From Clostridium hydrogeniformans DSM 21757 (lineage in GTDB: Bacteria > Bacillota > Clostridia > Clostridiales > Clostridiaceae), in assembly GCF_000686705.1 (NCBI RefSeq), contig NZ_JMLJ01000011.1, positions 116,486 through 180,485 on the forward strand: a DNA stretch of 64,000 nt. Reading direction: 5' to 3'. The notes below the pieces were generated by a model that saw nothing but the letters and a program-made list of their open reading frames with translations, was not told where the DNA came from and made no database searches. Every line of letters begins with the position of its first letter. Positions within the stretch are counted from its first letter, which is position 1. Below are positions 54,952 through 64,000 of this stretch, in pieces. Position numbers and translations under genes: made by a program.

Positions 54952-56241
54952 ATGGCTACATGTAATAATGTAAAGGTTTTAAAGGGGAATGTTCTTTATA
55001 CACCAAAGTTTGGGGAACTTAAGGTTATAAAGAATGGTTATCTTGTGGTACAGGATAACAAAGTGGTAGGAGTTTATGAAAACCTACCAGAGGAGTATAA
55101 ATGTTCAGAGGTTATAGATCATGGGGATAAAATGATAATCCCAGGATTTGTAGATCTTCACTTCCATGCTCCACAGCTTTCAAATAGAGGGCTTGGAATG
55201 GACAAGGAGCTATTACCATGGCTTGAAACTTATACATTCCCAGAGGAATCAAAGTACTCTAATTTAGAATATGCAGAAAAAGCATATAAGAAGGTTGTTA
55301 AAGAGTTATGGAGATACGGTACAACCCGTTCAGTTCTATTTGGAACAATCCATAAAGATTCAACAAACATATTAATGGACCTTTTAGCTAAGGCAGGTCT
55401 AGGAGCTTATGTTGGTAAGGTTAATATGGATAGAAATTCTCCAGACTTCTATATAGAAGATACAGAGAAGTCACTTAAGGATACAGAGGCATGGCTTGAA
55501 GAAACTCATAATAAATATGATATAGTTAAGCCTATAGTTACTCCAAGATTCGTACCGACTTGTACTTCAAACCTGATGAAAGGGTTAGGAGATTTAGCTA
55601 AAAAGTACAATGTTCCTGTACAATCTCACTTATCTGAGAATCAAGGAGAAATAGCTTGGGTTTCTGAGTTACATCCTGAAAGTTCTTTCTATGGTGAAGT
55701 TTATGATAACCATGGATTATTTGGACAACAGCCAACTATAATGGCTCACTGTATACATGGAAATGATGCTGAAATAGAACTTATGGCTAAAAATAATGTC
55801 TATGTTGCTCATAGCCCACACTCTAACAACAACTTATCAAGTGGTATAGCACCGATAAGAAAACTTGTAGAAAAGGGTGTTCCAGTGGGACTTGCTTCTG
55901 ATATATCAGGAGGACATGCTATATCAATGACAAGCATAATGGCTGTATCAGCTCAAGTATCAAGATTAAAATGGCTTGAAATGAACAAGGAATATGCTGC
56001 TTTATCAGCACCAGAGTTACTATATTTAGCAACTAAGGGTGGTGGAGGCTTCTTTGGAAAAGTTGGAAGCTTTGAAGAAGGATACGAGTTTGATGCATTA
56101 GTTATAGATGATGAAAACTTAGCAGATTTAAATCCTCGTACATTAGAGGAAAGATTAGAAAGATATATATATCTAGGAGATGATAGAAATATCATTGAAA
56201 GATATGTAGCTGGTAAGAAGGTAGAAGAACCAAATTTTTAA
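54952..56241 (+). CDS. guaD: Guanine deaminase
   Basis: Amidohydrolase that deaminates guanine to xanthine and ammonia in purine catabolism or salvage. Metal-ligand motifs: PGFVDLHFHAPQLSNRGLG, VQSHLSEN, IMAHCIHGND and GLASDISGGH. The AHSPHSNNNLSSG segment binds the base. At 429 residues it fits family length. The ATG follows AAAGGGAG. It is alone between two terminators. Purine genes elsewhere in the window (purR, prs, hpt) suggest PurR-linked control but no convincing PurBox is visible. Confidence 0.92.
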   Translation: MATCNNVKVLKGNVLYTPKFGELKVIKNGYLVVQDNKVVGVYENLPEEYKCSEVIDHGDKMIIPGFVDLHFHAPQLSNRGLGMDKELLPWLETYTFPEESKYSNLEYAEKAYKKVVKELWRYGTTRSVLFGTIHKDSTNILMDLLAKAGLGAYVGKVNMDRNSPDFYIEDTEKSLKDTEAWLEETHNKYDIVKPIVTPRFVPTCTSNLMKGLGDLAKKYNVPVQSHLSENQGEIAWVSELHPESSFYGEVYDNHGLFGQQPTIMAHCIHGNDAEIELMAKNNVYVAHSPHSNNNLSSGIAPIRKLVEKGVPVGLASDISGGHAISMTSIMAVSAQVSRLKWLEMNKEYAALSAPELLYLATKGGGGFFGKVGSFEEGYEFDALVIDDENLADLNPRTLEERLERYIYLGDDRNIIERYVAGKKVEEPNF

Positions 56242-56250
56242 GATTACATT

Positions 56251-56278
56251 AGAGTGACTTTTAAAGTCACTCTTTTTT
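56251..56278 (+). terminator. Intrinsic terminator of guaD
   Basis: AGAGTGACTTT pairs with AAAGTCACTCT, followed by a T-run. Confidence 0.9.
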
Positions 56279-56374
56279 ATTTATATTTAGGATATAATAT
56301 ATATAAGAGACATTATTTAAACATGAAGAGACATAATAAAAAATATATTATTTAAATTATTGGGGGAGATTAGT

Positions 56375-57475
56375 ATGGATAATTTTAAGTATTTAATGCC
56401 TACTAAATGCTATGTAGGAGACAATTGTATTAAAAATCATGGAAAAGAAATTAGTTGTATAGGAAAAAAGGCTTTAATAGTCACAGGAAGAAGATCGTCT
56501 AAGGAAAATGGTTCTTTAGATGATGTGGTAGATACATTAAAAAGCTTAGATATAAGCTATGTTATTTTTGATGAAGTTGAAGAGAATCCTTCTTTAGAAA
56601 CAGTAGACAAAGCTTCAAATATAGGAATAGAAGAAAAGGTTGATTTTATAATTGGGATTGGTGGGGGATCACCTATAGATGCCTCTAAGGCTATTGCTGT
56701 ACTTATAAATAATAAAGAATATAATGCATTTAATTTCATAGGGGCAAGTCATCTAGAAGGAGTTCCAGTTATAGCTGTTCCAACAACAGCTGGAACTGGA
56801 ACAGAAGTTACTCAATATGCTATAGTTACAGATCATAAGGAGAAGACAAAAAAGAATATAGGACATAGCGTATTTCCAAAGTTAGCATTTATAGATCCTA
56901 AGTATATGGAGAATATGTCCTATAAAAATACCGTAAGCACTGCTTTAGATGCTTTCTCTCATTTAGCTGAAGCTTATCTTAATAGTAATGCTAATATATT
57001 AAGTGATTTGTATTGTGAAAAAGGTATAGAGATATTTGGTGGTTGTATATCTAGGTTATTAAATAAAGTATTAGATAATAAATTAAGAGAAGATCTTATG
57101 ATGGTTTCAACCTTAGGAGGAATGGCTATAGCTCAAGTAGCAACTTCCCTTCCTCATGGTATGGGATATGCCTTAACTTATAATAAAGGGGTATCTCATG
57201 GACTCGCAAATACTATATTATATAAGGAATATTTTAATGCTTTTAAGAATAAGGAAAGAGTAGAGAAAATAATACAACTTATGAAGTTGAGTTCTCTAGA
57301 AGACTTCGGTAATATTTTAGATAATTTAATAAATGTTGATATTAAGGTTACAGAAGATGAACTTAGGGATTATGCTAAGGATATGGCTAAAAATGCAGGT
57401 AAATTGAAGAATCATCCAGAGGAAATAGGAGAAGAAGAACTATTTAATATATATAAGAAGAGTTTAATCAAGTAA
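56375..57475 (+). CDS. Iron-containing alcohol dehydrogenase
   Basis: A 366-residue group III alcohol dehydrogenase. The N-terminal NAD(P)-binding part contains IGIGGGSPIDASKAIAV and VPTTAGTGTEVTQYAI. Metal ligands are predicted in the C-terminal helical part: Asp and His in ALDAFSHLAEAY, and two His in LPHGMGYALTYNKGVSHGLA. Substrate is unknown; clostridial relatives reduce short-chain aldehydes to alcohols. The ATG at 56375 follows GGGGGAG; a TTG 15 bases upstream overlaps that site. It stands alone. Confidence 0.92.
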   Translation: MDNFKYLMPTKCYVGDNCIKNHGKEISCIGKKALIVTGRRSSKENGSLDDVVDTLKSLDISYVIFDEVEENPSLETVDKASNIGIEEKVDFIIGIGGGSPIDASKAIAVLINNKEYNAFNFIGASHLEGVPVIAVPTTAGTGTEVTQYAIVTDHKEKTKKNIGHSVFPKLAFIDPKYMENMSYKNTVSTALDAFSHLAEAYLNSNANILSDLYCEKGIEIFGGCISRLLNKVLDNKLREDLMMVSTLGGMAIAQVATSLPHGMGYALTYNKGVSHGLANTILYKEYFNAFKNKERVEKIIQLMKLSSLEDFGNILDNLINVDIKVTEDELRDYAKDMAKNAGKLKNHPEEIGEEELFNIYKKSLIK

Positions 57476-57823
57476 TATATAGAAATATAGTATGGCATAT
57501 TATCTCTTAGTTAGAAGAGGTATATATGATATTCGCTAGGTAAAGTTAAAAATAAATAATTATTATGTAGGATATATCTAAATATTAATAAAGGATTACC
57601 TATAACTTAAAATTAATATTATACATTAGGAAAAGCATAGATATATAATAAAGAAATATTAAGATATAAAGTTAAAAACATCTATTTATAGTTAAATACT
57701 ATTAAATAGATGTTTTTTTATTTAAACAAAAGCCCATGAAGGTGATATAATTAAAGAAAAAAGAGTCAAAGATTATAAATAAAAGTAATATAAGTATAGG
57801 AAGTATTTTCTGGGAGGAACACT
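57476..57823. other. AT-rich spacer between the alcohol dehydrogenase and murD
   Basis: Besides the terminator at 57675-57719 and the GGGAGG site before murD, nothing distinct is visible. Confidence 0.5.
57675..57719 (+). terminator. Intrinsic terminator of the alcohol dehydrogenase gene
   Basis: AAAACATCTATTTA (57675-57688) pairs with TAAATAGATGTTTT (57703-57716), with a T-run. Confidence 0.8.
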
Positions 57824-59200
57824 ATGAAAAGAGATTTTGATGAATTTAAAAGTTATATAAGAGGGAAGAAGGTAGCGGTAGTAGGAATAGGAGTTAGTAA
57901 TATTCCACTTATAAACTTTTTAATAAAGCTTGGTGCTCAGGTTACAGCTTTTGATAAGAAGAATAAGGAAGACTTAGGACAGATAGCAGAAGAGTTTTTA
58001 GAAAAGGGTATAAAGTTAGAACTTGGGGAAGGTTATTTAGATAGACTTACAGGATTTGAAGTTATATTTAAGACTCCAGGAATGAGGATAGATAGTGAAG
58101 CCTTAGTAAATGCTAAAAAGGCAGGGGCAAAGATAACCTCAGAAATGGAGGAGTTTGTAAAGTACTGCAAAGCTAAGATATATGGAATAACAGGAAGTGA
58201 TGGTAAGACTACAACTACATCTATAATTTATAATCTTCTAAAAGAAGAGGGGATTACCACATGGGTTGGAGGAAATATAGGAACTCCGTTATTTTCTAAA
58301 ATAGAAGAAATAAAAGAGGATCATAGGGTTGTACTGGAGTTATCATCTTTTCAGCTTATGACAATGGATGTTTCACCAGAAATAGCTATGGTTACTAATT
58401 TAAGTCCTAATCATTTAGACATGCATAAGGATATGGAAGAGTATGTAGATTCAAAGAAGAATATATTTAAGTATCAAGATAAAGATTCAGTGCTAATTTT
58501 AAATAGAGAAAATGAAATAACTTATTCCTTTGAGAAAGAAGCAAAAGGAGAAGTTAGAATGTTTACAAGTAGTAGAAAACTAGAGAATGGAGCTTACTAC
58601 TATGATGGAAGTTTATACTTAAATGGAGAAAAGGTATGTAATAAGGAAGATATAATCATAAAAGGAATGCACAACGTGGAAAATTACTTAGCTGCATTTA
58701 TAGCGGTTAAAGATGAGGTTTCTTTAGAAACTATGAAGAAGGTTGCTACTACATTTACAGGGGTAGATCATAGAAATCAATTTGTTAGAGAAGTTAACAA
58801 AGTAATGTATTATAATGATTCTATAGGATCAAGTCCTACAAGAACATTAGCAACAATAAGTGTTTTTGATAAACCGGTAATTTTAATAGCTGGAGGATCA
58901 GATAAAAACATTCCTTTTGATGATTTAGCATTTAGAGGATATGAGCATATTAAAGAGATAGTTCTTATGGGAGCAACAAAACATAAAATAATGGATGCTT
59001 TTAAGAAACTAAAAGAGGAAAAGAATATAGAGGTTCCATGTCATATAGTTTCCAACCTAGAAGAGGCAGTAGAGAAAACAAGTCAAATAGCTAGAGAAGG
59101 AGATTATGTAGTTTTATCTCCAGCTTGTGCAAGCTTTGACATGTTTAAAAACTTTGAAATACGTGGAAATAAATTTAAAGAATTAGTAGAAAAACTTTAA
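57824..59200 (+). CDS. murD: UDP-N-acetylmuramoyl-L-alanine--D-glutamate ligase
   Basis: Adds D-glutamate to UDP-MurNAc-L-Ala, the step after MurC. The N-terminal UDP-binding domain has [19 protein letters not shown]. The central ATPase domain has the P-loop [30 protein letters not shown] and [17 protein letters not shown]. The C-terminal domain has [20 protein letters not shown] and [18 protein letters not shown]. At 458 residues it is normal. It stands alone here, away from a dcw cluster, as is common in clostridia. GGGAGGAAC precedes the ATG. Confidence 0.96.
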   Translation: MKRDFDEFKSYIRGKKVAVVGIGVSNIPLINFLIKLGAQVTAFDKKNKEDLGQIAEEFLEKGIKLELGEGYLDRLTGFEVIFKTPGMRIDSEALVNAKKAGAKITSEMEEFVKYCKAKIYGITGSDGKTTTTSIIYNLLKEEGITTWVGGNIGTPLFSKIEEIKEDHRVVLELSSFQLMTMDVSPEIAMVTNLSPNHLDMHKDMEEYVDSKKNIFKYQDKDSVLILNRENEITYSFEKEAKGEVRMFTSSRKLENGAYYYDGSLYLNGEKVCNKEDIIIKGMHNVENYLAAFIAVKDEVSLETMKKVATTFTGVDHRNQFVREVNKVMYYNDSIGSSPTRTLATISVFDKPVILIAGGSDKNIPFDDLAFRGYEHIKEIVLMGATKHKIMDAFKKLKEEKNIEVPCHIVSNLEEAVEKTSQIAREGDYVVLSPACASFDMFKNFEIRGNKFKELVEKL

Positions 59201-59210
59201 TATTATAATA

Positions 59211-59247
59211 AAAAGGTGTAGTTATATTTTTAGCTACACTTTTTAAT
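59211..59247 (+). terminator. Intrinsic terminator of murD
   Basis: AAAAGGTGTAG pairs with CTACACTTTTT (one wobble/mismatch), followed by AT-rich sequence. Confidence 0.8.
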
Positions 59248-59283
59248 TTATTTTATTTAAAAATTTAAATAAAATATTCACTC

Positions 59284-59325
59284 GTAACATATGTTACAGA
59301 TTAATATCTACTACTTTTGTATAAT
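59284..59325 (+). promoter_or_regulatory. hcp promoter with Crp/Fnr-type palindrome
   Basis: GTAACATATGTTAC (59284-59297) is a perfect 14-bp palindrome. A TATAAT -10 lies at 59320-59325 with no good -35. A start near 59332 places the palindrome centre at about -41.5, the class II activator position. Hcp genes are often controlled by Crp/Fnr-family regulators such as HcpR. Confidence 0.6.
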
Positions 59326-59391
59326 TTACTTGTAAACTTAATTAAGAAATAATTTTGAAAGAATATAGATAAAATCTTAGGAGGGTATATT

Positions 59392-61032
59392 ATGGGAATG
59401 TTTTGTTTTCAATGTCAAGAAACAGTAGGTTGTAAGGGCTGTACAGTAAGAGGAGTTTGTGGTAAAACAGAAGACTTAGCTAAAATACAAGACTTACTTG
59501 TATATGTTACAAAAGGTATAGCTGCTATAAGTGAAAGAGGAAGAAAAGTTAATGTTATAAATAAGGTAGTAGATAAGTTTGTAATAGAATCTTTATTTGC
59601 AACTATAACAAATGCTAACTGGGATAACTCAGTGTTTGTAAGCAGAGTAAAAGAAGGATTAAAACTTAGAGAAGAGTTAAAGGCTCAAGTTAAGGTAGCG
59701 GGTGGAGAACTAAAAGATTTACCAGAAGCTTCATTGTGGACACCAGCTAATGATGAAGAAATGCTTGAAAAAGCTTCAAAGGTTGGGGTTTTAGCAACAG
59801 AGAATGAGGATGTAAGATCTTTAAGAGAACTTATAACTTATGGAGTAAAAGGATTAACTGCATATATGAAGCATGCTAATCAATTAGGATATGACAATGA
59901 TGAAATAAGTGGATTTATGGCTAAATCTTTAGCAGCAACACTAGATGATTCAAAGACTATAGATGAGTTAATAGGATTAACATTAGAAACTGGTAAGTTT
60001 GGTGTAGATGGAATGGCACTACTTGATAAAGCTAATACTGAGAGCTATGGACATCCAGAACTTACAAAGGTTAATATAGGAGTTAGAAATAACCCAGGAA
60101 TATTAATAAGTGGACATGACTTAAAGGATATAGAAGAATTATTAAAGCAAACAGAGGGAACAGGGGTAGATATATATACTCATAGTGAAATGTTACCAGC
60201 TCATTACTATCCACAATTAAAGAAATACTCTCACCTAGCAGGAAACTACGGAAATGCATGGTGGAAGCAAACAGAAGAGTTTGAAAGCTTTAATGGACCA
60301 ATACTTATGACAACTAACTGTTTAGTACCACCAAAAGATTCTTATAAAGATAGAGTATACACAACAGGAATAGTTGGACATGCTGACTTAAAGCATATAG
60401 AAGCAGGTGAAAATGGAGTTAAAGATTTTAGTGAAATAATAGAACATGCTAAAAAATGTGCGTCTCCAATAGAAATAGAGCAAGGAGAAATCATAGGTGG
60501 ATTTGCTCATAATCAAGTATTTGCTTTAGCAGATAAGGTTGTAGATGCAGTTAAATCAGGAGCTATAAAGAAATTCTTTGTAATGGCAGGTTGTGATGGT
60601 CGTGCTAAGTCAAGAAACTACTATACTGAATTTGCTGAAAAGCTACCAAAGGATACAGTTATACTAACTGCTGGATGTGCTAAGTATAAGTATAACAAAT
60701 TAAACCTAGGAGATATTGGAGGAATACCAAGAGTTCTAGATGCTGGACAATGTAATGATTCATTCTCATTAGCATTAATAGCATTAAAGCTTAAGGAAGT
60801 ATTTGAATTAAATGATATAAACGAATTGCCAATATGCTACAATATAGCTTGGTATGAGCAAAAGGCTGTAATAGTATTACTTGCATTATTACACCTTGGA
60901 GTTAAGAATATACACTTAGGACCAACTCTACCAGCATTCCTTTCACCAAATGTTGCTAAGGTATTAATAGATACTTTTGGAATAGGTGGAATCACAAATG
61001 TAGATGATGACCTAGAAATGTTCTTAGGATAA
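59392..61032 (+). CDS. hcp: Hydroxylamine reductase / hybrid cluster protein
   Basis: A 546-residue Fe-S protein of the class I/II Hcp family. It reduces hydroxylamine in vitro and is linked in vivo to nitric-oxide and nitrosative stress. The N-terminal cysteines [15 protein letters not shown]...GVC (Cys at about 4, 7, 13, 16, 22) bind the cubane cluster. Hybrid-cluster ligands are visible in the later His/Glu/Cys segments: [40 protein letters not shown] and [15 protein letters not shown] precedes the ATG. A Crp/Fnr-type palindrome lies in the promoter. Confidence 0.95.
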   Translation: MGMFCFQCQETVGCKGCTVRGVCGKTEDLAKIQDLLVYVTKGIAAISERGRKVNVINKVVDKFVIESLFATITNANWDNSVFVSRVKEGLKLREELKAQVKVAGGELKDLPEASLWTPANDEEMLEKASKVGVLATENEDVRSLRELITYGVKGLTAYMKHANQLGYDNDEISGFMAKSLAATLDDSKTIDELIGLTLETGKFGVDGMALLDKANTESYGHPELTKVNIGVRNNPGILISGHDLKDIEELLKQTEGTGVDIYTHSEMLPAHYYPQLKKYSHLAGNYGNAWWKQTEEFESFNGPILMTTNCLVPPKDSYKDRVYTTGIVGHADLKHIEAGENGVKDFSEIIEHAKKCASPIEIEQGEIIGGFAHNQVFALADKVVDAVKSGAIKKFFVMAGCDGRAKSRNYYTEFAEKLPKDTVILTAGCAKYKYNKLNLGDIGGIPRVLDAGQCNDSFSLALIALKLKEVFELNDINELPICYNIAWYEQKAVIVLLALLHLGVKNIHLGPTLPAFLSPNVAKVLIDTFGIGGITNVDDDLEMFLG

Positions 61033-61067
61033 TATAGTCCATAATTCACATATTGATATATAGTTAG

Positions 61068-61105
61068 AAATAGGTATCACTTTAAGTAAGTGGTACCTAT
61101 TTTAT
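61068..61105. terminator. Terminator between hcp and the LURP-one-like gene
   Basis: AAATAGGTA-CACTT pairs with AAGTG-TACCTATTT, followed by TTTA. It can serve both converging genes, hcp rightward and the next gene leftward. Confidence 0.8.
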
Positions 61106-61131
61106 GTTATATAGGCTTGTATTACTTATTT

Positions 61132-61611
61132 TTATCCTCTTTTATCATGATAGATTTGATCTATACATATTACCATTGACAGAATAAAGGCTGGATTTTC
61201 ATCTTCATTTATATCTACACAGTAATAATCTCTTAGGGAAAAGAAAGTTTTTGACACAGTACATACAACTCTTCTATTTTTATAGATTGTAAAATCATGA
61301 GCTAATACATTTCCATCAATAGTATAATCACCAAAACTACTAGATACTGAAAGTTTTTTTGTGAAAACTGATAATTTTGATTTTAAGTTAGCGACCACAG
61401 TATCCCCCATTATAATATTATACTCAGGTAAAAATCTAAACACACTTTGTTTTATCTCACATACCTCATTGTTTTTATTGTCGTACATTCTAAGATGATT
61501 ACCAAAGGATATAATCTTAGATAACACCTTAAATATATCTTGTTCATATTGATCTTTTATATAAAATACATCTTTAATAGAAAAAAACTTTTCCTTTATA
61601 AAATATTTCAT
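61132..61611 (-). CDS. LURP-one-related family protein
   Basis: A 159-residue protein with the beta-rich pattern of the LURP-one/Tubby-C-like family (plant LURP1, B. subtilis YxjI). Typical segments are KYFIKEKFFSIKDVFYIKDQ, FKVLSKIISFGNHLRMYDNK, GDYTIDGNVLAHDFTIYKN and SKTFFSLRDYYCVDI. No signal peptide or membrane helix is seen. Function is unknown; the fold may bind lipid or act as a scaffold. It is the only leftward gene in the right half of the window. AGGAGAG precedes the ATG on the minus strand. Confidence 0.78.
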   Translation of the reverse strand: MKYFIKEKFFSIKDVFYIKDQYEQDIFKVLSKIISFGNHLRMYDNKNNEVCEIKQSVFRFLPEYNIIMGDTVVANLKSKLSVFTKKLSVSSSFGDYTIDGNVLAHDFTIYKNRRVVCTVSKTFFSLRDYYCVDINEDENPAFILSMVICIDQIYHDKRG

Positions 61612-61975
61612 TTCAAATCTCTCCTAAATTATTTATAAAAATATTATAACAATATATGGGCTGGAGTTCCAAGAGATAAAGGATAAAATATATTATTAAA
61701 CATAATAGTTAGAAGATAATATATTATATTCTCTAATATAAGTAAATATAAATTAAAGCTAATTATATAAAGTTATTAAGTCTTATGAAATTTATATAAA
61801 TTACAAGTAGTAAAACATAAAGAAAAAAGTAGAAAGATTAAGAGTTATAAGTATAGATATATGTAAGCTTACAAAAAAGTATTTAATAGATAAAAAAATA
61901 AGGAATAAAGGTTTTGTTAAATATAATATGAAGGATTTATAATTACTTAAAACTTTTTATAAATGGAGGATTTAT
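61612..61975. other. Divergent AT-rich region between the LURP-one-like gene and motA
   Basis: No small gene or structured RNA is seen. No clear sigma-D (TAAA-N15-GCCGATAA) promoter is visible ahead of motA. Confidence 0.45.
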
Positions 61976-62755
61976 ATGGATATAAGTGTTATATTGGGAC
62001 TTTTAATAGGTGGGTTATCTTTAATATTTGCGTTTATTTTAGAAGGAGGCCATCTAGGAGCATTACTTGGGGGAAGTGCTGCATTAATAGTATTTGGAGG
62101 AACCTTAGGAGCAGTTATAGTTGCATTTCCTATGGCACAAATAAAAAAGCTACCAAAGGTAATTGGAGTACTCTTTAGAGGGAAAAATAATAATTTTGGA
62201 CAAGTTATAAGTTATTTAAAAGATTTATCTATAAACTCTAGAAAAAATGGGTTACTAGGACTTGAGAAGGAGTTAAGTGAAAGCAATATCTCATTAGATT
62301 CCTTTGGGAAGAAAGCCCTTCAAATGGTTATAGATGGAGCAGATTCATCTGTAATAAGAAACACAATGGAAATTAGAATTGAAACTATGGATGAAAGACA
62401 TAGAAAACAAGCTTCTGTATTTGAATCAGCAGGAGGATTTGCTCCTACTATGGGTATAATAGGTACGGTTACAGGATTAATTCATGTTCTAGGAAATTTA
62501 GAAGACCCTAATTCTTTAGGACCTAAAATAGCTTTAGCATTTATAGCCACTTTATATGGGGTTGCATCAGCTAATTTATTATGGCTTCCAATGGCAAATA
62601 AGTTGAAGGTGCTAAATGATATTGAAGTAGATGAAAAAAGAATGATATTAGAAGGAATAATTCTTATTCAAGAGGGGGCAAATCCAACTACCTTAGTAAA
62701 TGCCCTTGAAAGTTTTATGACAGAAGAAGAGTCTAAAAAGATAAACTCTAATTAG
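61976..62755 (+). CDS. motA: Flagellar motor stator protein MotA
   Basis: A 259-residue membrane protein with four helices (two near residues 1-55 and two near 145-200). It forms the ion channel of the flagellar stator with MotB. Typical segments: EGGHLGALLGGSAALIVFGG, the cytoplasmic loop with RIETMDERHRKQASVFESAG, then GGFAPTMGIIGTVTGLIHVL, GPKIALAFIATLYGVASANL and WLPMANKLK. TGGAGGATTT precedes the ATG; motB follows after 15 bp. The family also includes H+- and Na+-driven types; the ion cannot be fixed here. Confidence 0.95.
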   Translation: MDISVILGLLIGGLSLIFAFILEGGHLGALLGGSAALIVFGGTLGAVIVAFPMAQIKKLPKVIGVLFRGKNNNFGQVISYLKDLSINSRKNGLLGLEKELSESNISLDSFGKKALQMVIDGADSSVIRNTMEIRIETMDERHRKQASVFESAGGFAPTMGIIGTVTGLIHVLGNLEDPNSLGPKIALAFIATLYGVASANLLWLPMANKLKVLNDIEVDEKRMILEGIILIQEGANPTTLVNALESFMTEEESKKINSN

Positions 62756-62770
62756 AGGAGAGGGAGAAAG

Positions 62771-63493
62771 ATGAAAAGAAAGGTTGAGAAAGAGGGGAAT
62801 CATGAAAGATGGCTTCTAACTTATTCTGATTTAATAACCCTTCTTATGATATTTTTTATAATTTTATACTCTATGAGTAATGTTAATGTAAATAAATATA
62901 AGGAACTATCTAATTCCTTTAAAGGAGTATTAGGAGGGGGAGAGGGGATAGTTGGAGGAGATAATAAAAATATTATAGATGGATATGAAGGGGATACAAA
63001 GGTACTAAGTGAAGAAGGAAAATTAAGTGATATAAAAGATAATTTAGAAAAATATGCTTCAGAGTCTCAGATTAAAGACTCAATAACTACTACAATAGAA
63101 GAAAGAGGACTCGTAATAAGCTTTAAAGATACAATGTTCTTTGATGTAGGAAGAGCTGAGATAAAAGAGGTAGCTAAGGAGAGGTTAATAAAAATAAGTG
63201 GAATTTTAAATAAGATAGATAATTACATAAGGGTAGAGGGACATACAGATGATACTCCTATAAAGAATGATAGCTTTAAATCTAATTGGCAATTATCAGC
63301 TATTAGAGCAACTAATGTTACTGAATTTCTTATAGAGGGAGGAAAGGTTTCTCCAGAGCGAATATCTTCAGTTGGATATGGAGAATACAGGCCAATAGAT
63401 AAAAATAATAGTGAAAGTGAAAGAGGTAAAAATAGAAGGGTTGATATAGTATTATTAAATAGCAAGTTTAATAATAGTGAAAATAAAAAATAA
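62771..63493 (+). CDS. motB: Flagellar motor stator protein MotB
   Basis: A 240-residue stator partner. A short cytoplasmic N terminus precedes one membrane helix with the ion-binding aspartate in WLLTYSDLITLLMIFFIIL. A glycine/acid-rich linker (about 50-95) follows, then an OmpA-like peptidoglycan-binding domain with VEGHTDDTPIKN, SNWQLSAIRATNVTEFLIEG and RGKNRRVDIVLL. It anchors the stator to the wall. GGAGAGGGAG lies upstream. The pair lies alone, outside a flagellar cluster, directly ahead of an rRNA operon. Confidence 0.95.
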   Translation: MKRKVEKEGNHERWLLTYSDLITLLMIFFIILYSMSNVNVNKYKELSNSFKGVLGGGEGIVGGDNKNIIDGYEGDTKVLSEEGKLSDIKDNLEKYASESQIKDSITTTIEERGLVISFKDTMFFDVGRAEIKEVAKERLIKISGILNKIDNYIRVEGHTDDTPIKNDSFKSNWQLSAIRATNVTEFLIEGGKVSPERISSVGYGEYRPIDKNNSESERGKNRRVDIVLLNSKFNNSENKK

Positions 63494-63576
63494 ACTATAC
63501 CTAGTGTATCAATATAAAAAATATGGAGAAAAATAAAGATATTAAGAGAAGAATAAAAACAATTTAAAAAAGCAAG

Positions 63577-63614
63577 TGATAATACCGTGTTGGTTAAGTG
63601 CTAACATGGTATCA
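63577..63614 (+). terminator. Possible terminator hairpin after motAB
   Basis: TGAT-TACCGTGTT pairs with AACATGGTA-TCA (one G-T pair, two-base bulge). There is no T-run after it, so function is uncertain. Confidence 0.45.
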
Positions 63615-63675
63615 TATCAATTGTCGCAAATAACTAAACAGAAATGTTACCACATAAAAATAATTTAAAAAAGTG

Positions 63676-63704
63676 TTGACATGAATTAGTGAAAGTGATA
63701 ACAT
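63676..63704 (+). promoter_or_regulatory. rRNA operon promoter
   Basis: TTGACA (63676-63681) and TAACAT (63699-63704) are spaced 17 bp apart. The following leader has GTCGC/GCGAC arms and the TCTTTGAAAATTAAACAG stretch usual in Firmicute pre-16S leaders. Confidence 0.8.
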
Positions 63705-63814
63705 AAAGAAGTCGCTTGAGGGCGACATGGTCTTTGAAAATTAAACAGATTAAGATAAAGAACCAGCAATTCTTTTACAGTAAATAATTAGCGAAAAGCT
63801 AAGATTAAACTTTT

Positions 63815-64000
63815 AAATTGAGAGTTTGATCCTGGCTCAGGATGAATGCTGGCGGCGTGCTTAACACATGCAAGTCGAGCGAGAGAGTCTCTTCGGAGAC
63901 AATCTAGCGGCGGACGGGTGAGTAACACGTGGGCAACCTGCCTTGTAGTGGGGGATAGCCCTCCGAAAGGAGGATTAATACCGCATAACATTGCTTTAAG
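63815..64000 (+). rRNA. 16S ribosomal RNA, 5' end (cut by the window)
   Basis: Starts near AAATTGAGAGTTTGATCC and contains the conserved 5' landmark TGATCCTGGCTCAG, then GGCGGCGTGCTTAACACATG and GCGGCGGACGGGTGAGTAAC. Only about 186 nt are in the window. The V1 hairpin (GAGAGTCTCTTCGGAGAC) and TTAATACCGCATAAC fit Clostridium cluster I. The 5' stretch GATGAATGCTGG differs from the usual GACGAACGCTGG of many clostridia. A frame on the opposite strand here is not a gene. Confidence 0.97.

Noticed and set aside
63788..63991. Minus-strand 67-codon ORF
   Set aside because: Opposite strand of the 16S rRNA; a familiar false gene call.

Overview
The window is chromosomal DNA of a low-GC, spore-forming Firmicute, most likely Clostridium sensu stricto (cluster I). 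The evidence is AT-rich codon use, strong Shine-Dalgarno sequences, sporulation genes (spoVG, spoVT, spoVB-like, yabP, yabQ, spoIIE), and a gene order (purR-spoVG-glmU-prs-pth-mfd-spoVT-yabM-yabN-yabO-yabP-yabQ-divIC-yabR-spoIIE-tilS-hpt-ftsH) that matches the origin-proximal region of Bacillus subtilis. A motAB pair argues against the non-motile C. perfringens. The species cannot be fixed from the 186 bases of 16S visible at the right end.

Layout. 1-10.3 kb: the end of a YhgE/Pip-type membrane protein on the plus strand, then a leftward block with asnS (behind an Asn T-box), a heterodimeric ABC exporter plus a GNAT acetyltransferase, murC and an HD-GYP protein. 10.5-30.5 kb: the conserved housekeeping and sporulation run, all rightward, with a two-component system and an HtrA-like protein inserted between prs and pth. 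30.7-31.4 kb: eight tRNA genes arranged as repeats of a Leu-fMet-Met unit. 31.8-34.0 kb: a polar amino-acid ABC importer with ArgR-like boxes over its promoter. 34.8-43.2 kb: spoIIE, tilS, hpt, ftsH, fhs. 43.8-47.2 kb: a four-subunit Na+-pumping acyl-CoA decarboxylase. 47.4-51.7 kb: coaX, dus, greA, lysS and tRNA-Asn. 52-61 kb: a TRIC-family channel, glyS behind a Gly T-box, guaD, an iron alcohol dehydrogenase, murD and hcp. 61-64 kb: a LURP-one-like gene, motAB, and the promoter and start of an rRNA operon.

Most of the window is ordinary core genome: translation (asnS, glyS, lysS, pth, tilS, dus, tRNAs, rRNA), wall precursors (murC, murD, glmU), purine and one-carbon metabolism (purR, prs, hpt, guaD, fhs) and sporulation. 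I see no insertion sequence, prophage or CRISPR array.

The most unusual locus is the roughly 520-nt leader of the ABC exporter operon (7166-7720, minus strand). It has a consensus promoter, two tandem short ORFs (29 and 31 codons) each with a strong and nearly identical ribosome-binding site, and then four successive hairpins, three of them terminator-like and ending in related sequence. The 3' arm of each terminator can pair with the 5' arm of the next, so the leader can fold either as a series of terminators or as a linked series of antiterminators. This fits ribosome-controlled attenuation of a BmrCD-like drug exporter, in an elaborate tandem form. Other points of note are an HtrA-like protein lacking the catalytic histidine, paired DnaA boxes in two intergenic regions, a Crp/Fnr-type palindrome centred near -41.5 of hcp, paired ARG boxes, a possible attenuator ahead of pth-mfd, and a divergent decarboxylase carboxyltransferase.
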